This document shows, piece after piece, positions 31,073 through 44,414 of a stretch of DNA of 64,000 nt. Made by a program: the position numbers and the translations under genes. Source of the DNA: Adiantum capillus-veneris (lineage: Eukaryota; Streptophyta; Polypodiopsida; Polypodiales; Pteridaceae); contig CM043955.1 in the NCBI GenBank assembly GCA_014529385.2, positions 150,489,640 through 150,553,639 of the forward strand, given 5' to 3'. Each line of letters begins with the position of its first letter. Position 1 is the stretch's first letter. Under the pieces are notes generated by a model. That model saw nothing but the letters and a program-made list of their open reading frames with translations. It had not been told where the DNA came from and searched no databases.

Positions 31073-31881
31073 GCAAATAACAGCATTAGCGATAACAGCA
31101 TTCCTGGCTTGCTTCTTCTCTTAGCACCACGAGAGGTGGTGTTGAGAGAAGGTCTCGACGATGATTTGGACCTATGCTGGAATCGAGGTCGCTTCCTCGA
31201 AGTGCTCTCGCTGGATTGTTGATCTAAACTTCTTTTCTTCTCATGATTGGCTCCATTTTTCAAATGGAACGTTCTGGCGTTTGCGTGAACGGAATTTGAA
31301 TTTTACTTGGTGCGTCTTCATGTTGTGCATTTGAGCTGGAGGAATCCACGGCGAAATCCGGTAGAAAACTGGAAGTTTCTTTCGAAAACGGGCCTTTTTC
31401 ACGCTTTTCGGTCGCAAAAATTAAACTCTAGGAAGCTCACCGTGTCAGTGTGAGCATTCAAAGGCGGGCAAGTGGCGGGAGTGCGTGAGCGCGAGCAGAT
31501 GGGAGAGAAGCAAGAGAGTCAAAAATTGAGTTTTTTTTGAAGTTTGAAGTCCTTGTAAGTGACTTTTTAAATAAGTGCAGGTTTCAAACTTCGCTTAAAA
31601 AGGTCCTTGGCCAAATTAAAACAAAGGCCGCTTAATAAAACTCAACGCAAGGGAGCGAAGTAGCGTAAAATAATAACAAAGAAGTAGCTATTTGCAACTG
31701 CGTGGAGGGACGCGTGAAAAGAAAAATGCTTGTGTGTGCACACTCGTGCCGGACAAACGATATGCGCTTAGAGCCAATGTCCATCCACATTGGAAGCCAA
31801 CAAGGCCAATGCTTTCTCTTGTCTGCAGACCCACAACGTAGACTCCAGAGTCCATGCTAAGCTAAGAGAGGTAACACACAC
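31073..31881. other. No gene recognised (possible target of the solo LTR)
   Basis: A 66-codon minus frame with ATG at 31263 is basic and serine-rich (KRSLDQQSSESTSRKRPRFQ) and runs directly into the solo LTR. It could be a broken exon, but I see no splice sites, homology or downstream part. The rest, to 31881, is AT-rich with no features. Confidence 0.35.
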
Positions 31882-31976
31882 CCAGACATAGTGTTAGATT
31901 CACCATTTTTTAACAGATTGGTCTCATAGGTCATTTTGGCCTTTTGAAGACGTTAATATAACATTTCATTTCATTT

Positions 31977-32009
<33 letters not shown>
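31882..32009 (+). repeat. Microsatellite-tailed short repeat, copy 1
   Basis: Unit CCAGACATAGTGTTAGATTC ... TTGGTCTCATAGGTCATTTT, GGCCTTTTGAAGAC, CATTTCATTTCATTTCTCT, then a (GT)n tail at about 31979-32008. It closely matches copy 2 (32037-32150) and inverted copies at 32957-33160. Confidence 0.7.
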
Positions 32010-32010
<1 letters not shown>

Positions 32011-32036
32011 CTTTTGTTACTTCATTATATTTTGTA

Positions 32037-32150
32037 CCCAGACATTATATTAGATCCACCAAGATTGTATCAGTTTGGTCTCATAGGTCATTTTGGCCTT
32101 TTGAAGACTTTTAATATAACATTTCATTTCACTTCATTTCTCTTTGTGCT
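32037..32150 (+). repeat. Microsatellite-tailed short repeat, copy 2
   Basis: Repeats the same unit: CAGACATTATATTAGATCC, TTTGGTCTCATAGGTCATTT, GGCCTTTTGAAGAC, TTCATTTCTCTTTGTG. The tail is short and non-repetitive here. Confidence 0.65.
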
Positions 32151-32956
32151 TTGCACAGAAGAAGAATACAGAGAGAGATTAAGAAAGATATTGTATGCTG
32201 AATTTAATTATAAATTAGTAAATCAATTAGTAATTCTTTGATTTTCATCGCAAAATTAATAAAAAAGCTTCTGATTTTCAGCATTCCCATTTGTTAAATT
32301 GCTGATTTTTTTTCAAAAATCAGCAAAAGAACATTAATTTTCACTTGCACACATGCTCACGAGAAGAAAAACAAACAATTTCAGCCATTAGTCATTAAAA
32401 ATTACGCAAAATTGAGGTTTTCCGACTTGAACCGATCTATAGGTGTGCACATGGTCCATCTTGTAGCCAAGTCGACTCTGTACCATGAAACGAACAATTG
32501 GAGAGGATCTCCCGGCTAGATAAACCGCCTATAGACGCTCGTCCGACGAACCACCTGACCATAGCCACCATCCGACAACACCCCCTTGTTGGGCAGCGTT
32601 CGAGGATGTAGGCGTGCACTTGTAAGACCGAGTGTCCGTTGGGCACCTGTCATCACCTCCTCGAGGTGACCTCGCACACTTCTAGTCTCACGGGCTAACC
32701 ATTGGCACTCTGCTAGCGGGGCATTGGGGGTCGATAACTACAAATGAGGCCTTGGCCTCCCTTTATTTAAGTGGTTGGCCACATTGATCGGGTTAACACT
32801 ACGTCTGCCCGGACATCGGACGCCCATCCCGACGGTGTCTTCAAACCAAATCGCCTCTCTTGTAAGCGAGACATAACAGAAAGTTTGGACGTGATGTGTT
32901 CACAGTTTACGAACGGGGATTTTTGGACGTAGTGTGGTCTACAATTCAATTTTCCA
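32151..32956. other. No gene recognised between inverted repeat copies
   Basis: 32151-32420 is very AT-rich. 32430-32940 is GC-richer, with a short palindrome around CACCTCCTCGAGGTG at 32656. The stretch is flanked by direct copies of the tailed repeat on the left and inverted copies on the right. No frame shows family motifs. Confidence 0.4.
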
Positions 32957-33027
32957 TGAGGTCTTCAAAAGGCCAAAATGACTTATGAGACCAATCCGTT
33001 ACAAAACTGGTGAATCTAATACCATGC

Positions 33028-33099
<72 letters not shown>

Positions 33100-33160
33100 A
33101 ATGAAATGTCGAGCTATGAGACCAGAGAGTTACACTATGTTGAATCTGATACAAGGTTTG
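32957..33160 (-). repeat. Microsatellite-tailed short repeat, copies 3 and 4, with (GA)n
   Basis: Reverse complements of the unit lie on both sides of a (GA)n tract at 33033-33096: GTCTTCAAAAGGCCAAAATG and ATGAGACCAATCC before it, and GATGAAATGAAATGTCGAGC and TATGAGACCAGAGAG after it. The microsatellite adjoins the CATTTCATTTC end of copy 4, as in copies 1 and 2. Confidence 0.65.
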
Positions 33161-33239
33161 GATAAAAAGAAAGAAAGAAGCTAACTAAACAGAAACACTA
33201 CTAGAGCTTTTAAAGGTGGGTATCAAGAGCTTGAGAGGT

Positions 33240-35366
33240 TCATATACCAAAAGTGGGTGTGCATCTCATAGAACAAATACAAAATGGTGGATATGTGTAT
33301 AGAGATGGCTCATATCGGTGGCAGCCCGATCGTGTCGGAGTCCTCCATGGTGAGAGTCTACGCAGGTTTCCAATATAGATCTAATCCTCTTCTTCAACCT
33401 CCTCCGTGGCTGCACGGTCGTGTCAAAGTCCTCCATGGTGAGAGTCTGTGCAGTTACTGAAACTCCAATAGATAGAGGCCAAGACATCTCTGATCCTGGT
33501 ATCTCATAACTCTAGAAGAGGCCCAACACCCTCCCTAAAGAGGCAGTGAAAGCGGCCACATATCTCTTAGTATGTCGTACAATGGCATATATAGCATAGT
33601 TACCGGGGAACGCGCCCTAGCCCCCGTTCCGGCGTTCTGGGGGGCAGTTCCCTTCCCGAACGTTCCGGAACGTCCCGGAATGTCTGACGTTCCGGGTGGC
33701 CAATGCAAACCGGAACGGCCGTTCCGAAACGCCCCCGGACCATTCCGGAATGCCCCTGGAACGGCCAACGGCTACAAACAAATTTGGCAAAAATTGAAGT
33801 AAATGTTTGGGCTTCTTTTGAAAGTGTGCAAGGCCTCAAGGACTCATAAAATGCACTCCCCTCCCCCTTTCTCTTCACAAGCTAATCCTCAAGGCTCAAG
33901 CTCTCTCCCTCTCACTCTCAAGATCTCTCCCTCTCAAGACTCACTCTCTCAAGGCTCAAGGCTTCAAGCCTTCAAGCTCTCTTCCTCTCCCTCCCACTCT
34001 CTCAAATCTCTCCCTCTCCATCTCACTCTCTCTCTCTCTCTCTCTCATCATCTAGTCATAGCAAGGTTGAATGGTCTTCAAAACGAGTTTTTTGTGAGTA
34101 TTAGAGTGAAAGCACTCTAATACTCCTTGTATTTAAACACAAGGAGCTAAAAATTGCACTATTTGGGTGTTTTTTATACCTCCCGTTCCGCGACGTTCCC
34201 GTTCCGGACCCCTAGCCGTTCCCCTGTTCCGCGGGGATCCCGTTGCCGTTCCCGTTCCGCGTTCCGGGTAACTATGATATATAGTGAAGCTGTGTCTCTG
34301 GCCTCAACTCAGGTGCCTTGATATCGGCCAGTCTCAATCTCCAACTGATGTGACGATGTCCGAATTTGTCCAATAGCACATTGTAATCCGTGGGACGGGT
34401 GAGTGTCCATGTAGGCAAGCCTAGATAAGAACCCATTCTCTGTGAGCTGGAGAAAATGCTCTCTATATGTAGTCATCTTTGTGCGTAGCTCTTGTATAGG
34501 TTGTATCCATGTCCTCTGCTTATCCAACTGAAACAAATCGTGTCGTATAAGTCTAGTGACTTCCCTTTGTGTGTGAGAGAGAGAGGGTGCATCTATATAA
34601 TACTGAAAGGGAAGGAGCGTGTACATAGAGAAACCATGTAGCTCAAACCATGCTGCCATTTGTGCATACCAACATGATGTATCTCTGTGTGCTATCAAGT
34701 GCCGGGAGGACTCCTGGCCAACCGAGCAGAATGATCTCGTGGGAGCTCCCATAAGCTGTGTATGAATGCCACTGATCTCGTAAGAGCCTTAACTTCCAAA
34801 GGAGGGGCAGCCAACTCTACTTGGATGATCGCATGGGGAACCGAGGCAATAGCCTCGATCATCTTGGAGATCATGGAGATAAGTGGCCTCTTCATGTGTC
34901 GCCACCCATTTGTACGTCCATGCTGACGACTATGATGATCTACTGAGCGTCTCTATATCTGCACTCCATATAGCATAGCTGAGGCAACCAGAGTATTAAA
35001 AAGCCATAGCTTATTCACTATACCTGTGAACCCATCCTCTTCAAACCTCCAAAGCTGCATATGGTCTAGTCAGTCTGCTCTCCTCATGGAGAAAATCGGG
35101 CCACTAAAAACCACCCCAAGGTAAGTGTACATATCTGTATACTCCACTTGGTCTTGTCCATAAGTAAAACTGGGTGCTGTTCGCCTAACCCAGTGCGCTT
35201 GAGTATTGAATATCATAGCCTTGGTCTTCACAAGGTTAACAAAGATACCAGTATTCTGCGCAAATGTGTGTAAAGCATCAAGATGATGTTGCATCCCCTC
35301 AGGTGAATCTGGAATAAGCACAATATCATCTGCATACAACAATAAAGATATCCACATCCTTGTCAA
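33240..35366 (-). pseudogene. LINE-1: reverse transcriptase 3' part and C-terminus (5'-truncated)
   Basis: On the minus strand the RT fragment (35366-35070) has LLLYADDIVLIPDSPEGMQH, with YADD at 35325-35336, followed by MIFNTQAHW and the palm/thumb VEYTDMYTYLGVVFSGPIF. A frameshifted thumb and C-terminal part follows (34895-34309) with FIHSLWELPRDHSARLARSP, ENGFLSRLAYMDTHPSHGL and QIRTSSHQLEIETGRYQG. The last stretch runs through ETQLHYIYMPLYDILRDMW if the hAT MITE (33595-34276) is skipped. A direct repeat CGTGTCGGAGTCCTCCATGG / CGTGTCAAAGTCCTCCATGG lies at about 33329-33348 and 33418-33437. Endonuclease and ORF1 are absent, as in most 5'-truncated LINEs. Confidence 0.85.
33595..34276. mobile_element. 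hAT-type MITE rich in GTTCCG, inserted in LINE-1
   Basis: This 682-bp unit starts CATAGTTACCGGGGAACGCG and ends CGCGTTCCGGGTAACTATG, giving terminal inverted repeats of CATAGTTACC plus GGAACGCG. An exact 8-bp duplication ATATATAG lies at 33587-33594 and 34277-34284. Both ends are packed with CGTTCC/GGAACG words in opposite orientation, so the arms can fold back. The middle is CT-rich (33880-34047). No transposase. It is unrelated in sequence to the MITE at 7919-8489. Confidence 0.9.
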
Positions 35367-35444
35367 CTATGCTCCTCTGTCACCCTCCCTCTCTATGTAG
35401 TGTAAAGCCTCATCCCCCCCCAACCCACAACACACATTTGAAGA

Positions 35445-35602
35445 AGAAAAGAATTTTTAACGTCGTGGGAAACAACCCCAAGAGACCTCAAAGATCTATC
35501 CGACGAGAGTTGAACTCAAGACTTGTTATTCAAGAGGGAAATGGCATAACCAATCTACCACACTTGGGTGATAGAAAGGCTATACCATTTTCCTCTTTTT
35601 AT
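35445..35602 (-). ncRNA. tRNA-derived SINE, copy 1
   Basis: On the minus strand a pol III A box, TGGTAGATTGG (35550-35560), is followed 45 bases later by a B box, GTTCAACTC (35507-35515), inside GAGTTCAACTCTCG. These are the spacing and motifs of a tRNA-like head. The sequence repeats almost identically at 35640-35797. The 3' part runs through AACGTCGTGGGAAAC (complement shown as in the sequence) to GAATTTTT. No protein frame is involved. Confidence 0.65.
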
Positions 35603-35639
35603 TAACACAGACTCTCACACACCTACACATACACACCCA

Positions 35640-35797
35640 AGAAGAAGAGAATTTTTAACGTCGTGGGAAACTATCCCAAGGGACCTCGAAGATCTATCCG
35701 ACAAGAGTTGAACTCAAGACTTGTTATTCAAGAGGGAAATGGCATAACCAATCTACCACACTTGGGTGATAGAAAGGTTATACCATTTTCCTCTTTG
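35640..35797 (-). ncRNA. tRNA-derived SINE, copy 2 (direct tandem of copy 1)
   Basis: A box at 35748-35758, B box at 35705-35713. It differs from copy 1 at only a few positions over about 155 bp. The two copies are separated by about 38 bp of CA-rich sequence. A GA run follows at 35797-35813. Confidence 0.65.
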
Positions 35798-36006
35798 AGA
35801 GAGAGAGAGAGAGTGTGTATCACCCATCTTTTGTAACTTTGTATTACTGGTAGTTTCTCCCCTATGGTGTGTGGATGTTGAATAGCTCAGGGGTTTTTTC
35901 ACTATCAGATCCGTTATATTCTGTGTGCCTTCGGGCTGATGTAATGCCTTTGGGCCCTTAATATGATTACGTAATACAAAAGGGTATCAAGCCCCCCGGG
36001 CCCCTT

Positions 36007-36053
<47 letters not shown>

Positions 36054-37249
36054 TTTCTCACTGCAGGTTTTTGGTCGCATGGGAAAATTGTCCAGTTAAC
36101 AGTTTTGCTGACATGATTATTTCCCCCCTTAAGCGTCGGTGTTATTGCTCAGCAATGATGGCATCGATCAGAGTACGAATTAGTGATCTCCCTAGTTTGG
36201 GCAAATTAGTTCAAAGAAAGGGACATAGATACCCTTTAGTTAGAGGAAACTATTTTTTGAAGCTATGCCGAAACATTTGTACATCGAGATGTTATTTCTT
36301 GTATAATCATAATGCTTTAAGCAATGTGTACTTGTCACAAAGCTAACATATTGGGCTTGATTTGAAAACACCCGTCTTTTGGGCACTGTGCACTTTGGCT
36401 TGTTTGTGATGTATCTAGGAGGGGATGTTACCTTACTCGAATAGGATCCCGGCAATGCTACTGTCCAAGGGAGAGGTAACTTGATCTCATACTACAAGAG
36501 ATCTTTGTGTGGAGCATGCATCTTTTGTCGTCATCGAGCAAAGACCTTGATTTCAAAGTCCTGCAATGTATCTTCTTAGCTCAAAGTGCTTCATGTTTCA
36601 GTCTTGAGGAAGTAAATCAAGGCAAACCCTCTTTTCTTTGGTGATCTTTATCGCGTGGGTGCTCAGCTCAGATGTGTCTGTCCATGGTGTTGGGGCTTAT
36701 ATTGCCATGAGCAAAACTGACAGCTTGTCGTCAATGTTTATGATTTGACTCGAGTGTGAAGGTAGGTCTGTGCACCCATTGCAAGTGAATGTGATAAGTA
36801 CTCAAGTGTCCATGTCTGAGCACATCGCATATCTCTTTTGGATCCAGATTTTTATGATGCCGTGTGTACACAAATTGTGAATGCTTGCTTGGTAAGTGAG
36901 GGCTGAAACAGGTACTGAGATTTGGAAGTTGAAAGCCTCCAAGGTTTTAAGAAAAGTACTGCATAAAAAGGGCTACTACTAAGGGAAATTGCTTGTATAC
37001 TTGAGGAGTTTTTTGGAAATCATGTTTCATCATACAATCCCCTCATTCTGCTACTTGTAACCACTGTGGTCCAGTTTGTCTAGAACCACTGCGTACAGGG
37101 GAAATTCATGATCTGCTCTCCCTTGGCTCTTTTAACCGTCTCAATATCTCAGTCTGCTCCTTTCCTTGTATGTTTTTCCCATGGGAAAGGAAGTAGGGAG
37201 AACTCATGTATATCCATGTATTACAATTGTACATTGGTGCACATTCTAC
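35798..37249. other. No gene recognised; (GA)n at 36010-36053
   Basis: The stretch holds a (GA)n microsatellite and non-coding sequence. 35920-35965 (TTCGGGCTGATGTAATGCC, TTTGGGCCC) resembles the 3' non-coding end of a retroposon, but I could not tie it to an element. No frame shows motifs. Confidence 0.4.
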
Positions 37250-37289
37250 CCACAAGGGGCCATACCATGGGAACAACTTTCCCAATGGG

Positions 37290-37380
37290 GAGGTGGGTAG
37301 CACCCATTGATCAAAGCTCTCGAGCCTCAAACCCTCGACCTTGGGGTTAGATCACACCAACTTAGGTACACTCTTTGGGT
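37290..37380 (-). ncRNA. Candidate second SINE family (tRNA-like head)
   Basis: The minus strand reads TAAGTTGGT (37356-37364), A-box-like, then ACCCCAAGGTCGAGGGTTTG and a degraded B box GGGTTTGAGGC (37324-37334). The boxes are about 30 bases apart, shorter than usual, which suggests a deletion. Only one copy is in the window, so this is tentative. Confidence 0.3.
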
Positions 37381-38199
37381 GAGGTGCCCCTTTTTAGCTT
37401 TGCTAATTGTCTCTAACACCTTGACATCTCTGGTCTTTATGAGAGTCTTTTCTATGGAAGCTCTGTCATGCTGTGAATAAAGTACACTGTCTGGAATAGG
37501 GCTTCCACTAGCATAGGCGGGGCCACCAGCTGTGGTCAAGGGACGTCATGTGGAGTCTAGAGTTGGTGGACATTGATAGAGAGACCACCCAAAACTCGCA
37601 CAATTGCTTTTGGTGAGTCTCCCAAAAGCATAATCTGAGAAATTGAGGCAAGTTTTCTATTTTCCTCTAAACCCATGGAAGGTTTGTCCTTTCCCTCTTG
37701 CCCTCAATTGGCATTTTTGAGTTTCAAAGTAGCACAATTCTAAGTTGACACACCTTTCTTGAACATTGGAGTTGTTTAGGAAAAATCATTTTACTAACCT
37801 CAACACAATTCCTGTTTATGCATTTTGGCCTCCTAAATAACACGTTTAAGAGGAAGCATGCCATTTCTTTCTCCACCATACAAAATGGACGGCAATGACA
37901 TTAAGATTATTGTAGGTCTCTTCGATTATAGGTACGTCTGTCGAGAGCACAAAGTGGCCGTGCTCCTACCGGCTGGCACACGCTGATTTGGCACACTCTT
38001 TTGCTGGCTGTTTGCTGAGAAAGTCCACAGCCTACCTCTTCTGGCGGGCTAGTGAATGCATTGTAACACAACCCTTGTTGGCGTAATCTGGTTCTCCCAC
38101 CAACAATGGTGTTTTTCTTGTCTCATTTGTCCGGCTCGGCTGTCAATATGCTCAATCATCTGGAGTTTAGTCGACCAGCAGGTAGCAAACACTGAACAA
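37381..38199. other. No gene recognised
   Basis: Unique-looking sequence of mixed composition with no motifs, terminal repeats or clear ORF. Confidence 0.4.
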
Positions 38200-38640
38200 G
38201 CCGGGCTACAACAAGAGAGGTAAAGGAATAGGACGAGGTGCATGTCTAGAAGTACTTGAAGTTGCGGAAATGACAATGCAATCAAAAGATGTACAATATT
38301 CAAAGGCAGAATACATGTGATCAAGGAAATTACCAAGATAGGGAACATCAACGTTGTGGAAAGTTTTGTAAAAGGAAGCAAGTAACAATGGGAAGATGTA
38401 GGCAAGACCACCTTGAGCTTATGCACGGTGGATGAGTTGAAGACCAAGCTTGATCCAATGGCTGATAAGTGTGTGCTTATAAGTTACTCTCTTGAGCAAG
38501 AAGGGCACGAAGGTCATGACCTTTTTATGACATGTCACGTGAGGGTGAGTAGGGGTGTTGTCTTTGATTAACCGGAAAGCTTGTATACTGATGAAAAAGA
38601 CGATCTTGAGATGAATGTAAAAGAGAATGTGTTTTGCAAA
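38200..38640 (+). pseudogene. Copia relic: gag zinc-knuckle remnant joined to integrase C-terminus
   Basis: Plus strand: RGKGIGRGACLEV and then, in another frame, IKRCTIFKGRIHVIKEITK. This has the spacing of a C-X2-C-X4-H-X4-C knuckle with the second and last cysteines lost. It is followed at 38405-38600 by DELKTKLDPMADKCVLISYS and RVSRGVVFD with a stop, the conserved Copia motif KLDPKA.KC.F.GYS...V.V.RDVVF. Protease and most of integrase between the two are deleted. The opposite-strand 132-codon frame (38049-38447) is a shadow. Confidence 0.55.
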
Positions 38641-39127
38641 ATGGGTAGCAAGCATCACTTAGAACAACTCATGCTGGAAATCCATGGAGTGGCAAGTTGC
38701 ATGATGTTGTGAGTAATAATAGCTCATCAAATGTACTATATTTAAATATAGGAAGAATAATTGTTGATGATGCCCCAAGGATGCCAAATTTGAGTGCAAG
38801 TATTGATGGTGGAGATTCATGGTGTCGACCAAGCAATCACAAACCTGTGATTCCTCACATCTCATAGGTAAACTCCCCATGGAAGTCCAAAGCATTGAAG
38901 ATCAAGGCTGAGAGAATGCTTCGCTAAGGCTGAGAGAATGCCACTGTCCAACAAAATTCAGCGTGCTCATCTGCTCGTGGATTGTACTAAGAGTGTTGCA
39001 GAGATCCAACTTGGGTAGTTCTCCGTGTGCATAGCCGGGGGACGTTTGAAAATAGAGAAAAAAAAGCAGCATACAACTTGAAACCAGTTAACGATATGCC
39101 CTGCAAAAGGATGATGTAGATCCAATT
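38641..39127. other. No gene recognised
   Basis: May include more Copia linker debris at its start. No motif could be read with confidence. Confidence 0.35.
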
Positions 39128-42500
<3,373 letters not shown>

Positions 42501-42535
42501 TGAACAAGAACTTTCTTGAAAGCTTTCCATTTAGT

Positions 42536-44352
42536 TTCCAATTCGGAGAGGAAGTGATGCTGAGGAGGTGCTGATTCCATAGTTGATGGAGAGGAGCACT
42601 TCAAGTGGGCCCGCTCCTACACATGCCAAAAACTCTTAAGGGTGGCTGAATGTCTACACAATAATAATGCTATTCACAAAGGGGCTGCCACCTTCATTTT
42701 TGGCCCACTCCAAAGGGGCGAGGTCACTTCTTTTTGCTGATGAAAACGGAGAGGTTACTTAAAAAAAAAAAAGCCTACTTTTTGGGCAGCGCCAACGGGG
42801 TGAGGTCTTCGTGATGCCTCTTCATTTTGTGAATTAAAAAAGACATTATTTTTAAAAATGCATAATTTTTTGATTGACTGGTGGAGACAAAGAACACTCG
42901 TTGCAAAGATAGGAGACATTCATTTCAAGGATTGAAGACACAATACCTATGGGTTAGACCACCTTCTCATCTTACTACTAAAAGTGCTTTTTCTATGGTT
43001 GACCTATCGAGCTCAAAGGTCCTCTGAAGTGAAGAACATGGTCCCATACCTCCCACTTTCACCGGTTGTAGCCAGCCTCAATAGCCTAGCATTGAGCCCC
43101 CTATCGTTGTGCATGCAGTGACATCGCTTTCGCAAGTCTTTCAACCCACGACTCAATAGGTAGTTGCCAGCCTAGGAGGCGAGAGGCCCTTCTGGAGGGT
43201 GGTTCAACCACCTCCCAAACTAGAGGCACTTTTTGTTTAAGCCATGAGTGGAGTAGGTCTATGGGCTTGGCTTCTTGATCTAGGGACTCATGTAGAGGTC
43301 CTTTTGGAGGGTCTACGAGGAGGCCCTCTTTAACTATCTTGAAAAATAAATAAGAGCAAACTTCTGTCAGATTCTCTCCTCTTTTTGGGAAAGACAAAAG
43401 GAGAATTGCTAGTCTACTTGTGGAACTAGCCCCCCCACCCCCCCCCTCCCTCTCTCTCTCATTGGTGTGCAGGGTCCTCTTTCGCTTTCTTTGCAGAATA
43501 ATGAATGTCTTCAAAGTGTGGGCTAATAGGAGGACAAGGGATAGCTAGTACCAACGTTCGGTTGTCGCGACAGTATTTAGAGCACCCACGGGTCGAAGTG
43601 TGTGAAGGAATGGGTGATGTTTGAGGCCAGGGAATATAGCTAGGGCATAGGGTTTGTGCATAAGGAGATGGGGGTTGGAGGGTATGAAGGGGTAGGGAAT
43701 GGTCTCGAGCTGACCATTCCCCATAATATGTGCGACCCATGGCGATCGACGGGAACCCAGAGCCATGTTGGGAGCACATATTATGGGAATGGTCAGCTCA
43801 AGAAGCTTCCCTCTCGTCACAGTCGGGGGGCCAAGAGTTGGTGACAATCTACATGAGAAGCGTCGCCAATACCTCACATTTTGCATGCTGATGTGGCAAC
43901 TATAGGGTTAATCAATGGCTTAGAATTATAGGTGCTGAGGTGTTAGGTGCAGGTGCCATTCCCACTACTGATTTGGGAGGCTATTATTTGAATGCATACA
44001 CTTACTTTCCCTCTACTGACCTGTCATCAATCCGTCGGCTGTAGCAGCGATTCCGCCCAAGAAATGGTAGCCGATGAAGGGTCAGGATCCTTTGTCCCCT
44101 GACCCCTGACTATGATGGAATGGGTATTGTTCAATGCCAAGGAACATAGGGGCTGCAACGGAAGGAGATGGGAGTTGCAGGAGGGTAGGAGAGGAGGAGG
44201 GGGTTGAAGAGGGGGCGACTCTATCTCTCTGTGTGTGTGTGTGTGTGTGTGTGTGGCAAAGGGTCTCTGACTCTAGCTCTTCAACAGTCACTCCAAGCCG
44301 CTATCATTCGCCACTCTCGCAACCCTAGGAATTTTATCATGAGACCCTTTGC

Positions 44353-44414
<62 letters not shown>

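Noticed and set aside
31063-31263. N-terminal exon of a host gene (basic, serine-rich).
   Set aside because: Only 66 codons, running into a solo LTR, with no downstream exon or splice evidence. Kept only as a remark.
35445-35800. A CRISPR-like or other spaced repeat array.
   Set aside because: Only two long copies, with tRNA-like promoter boxes; SINE copies explain them.
38049-38447. A 132-codon hydrophobic minus-strand frame, possibly a membrane protein.
   Set aside because: It is the opposite strand of a Copia gag/integrase relic, which explains the open frame and composition.
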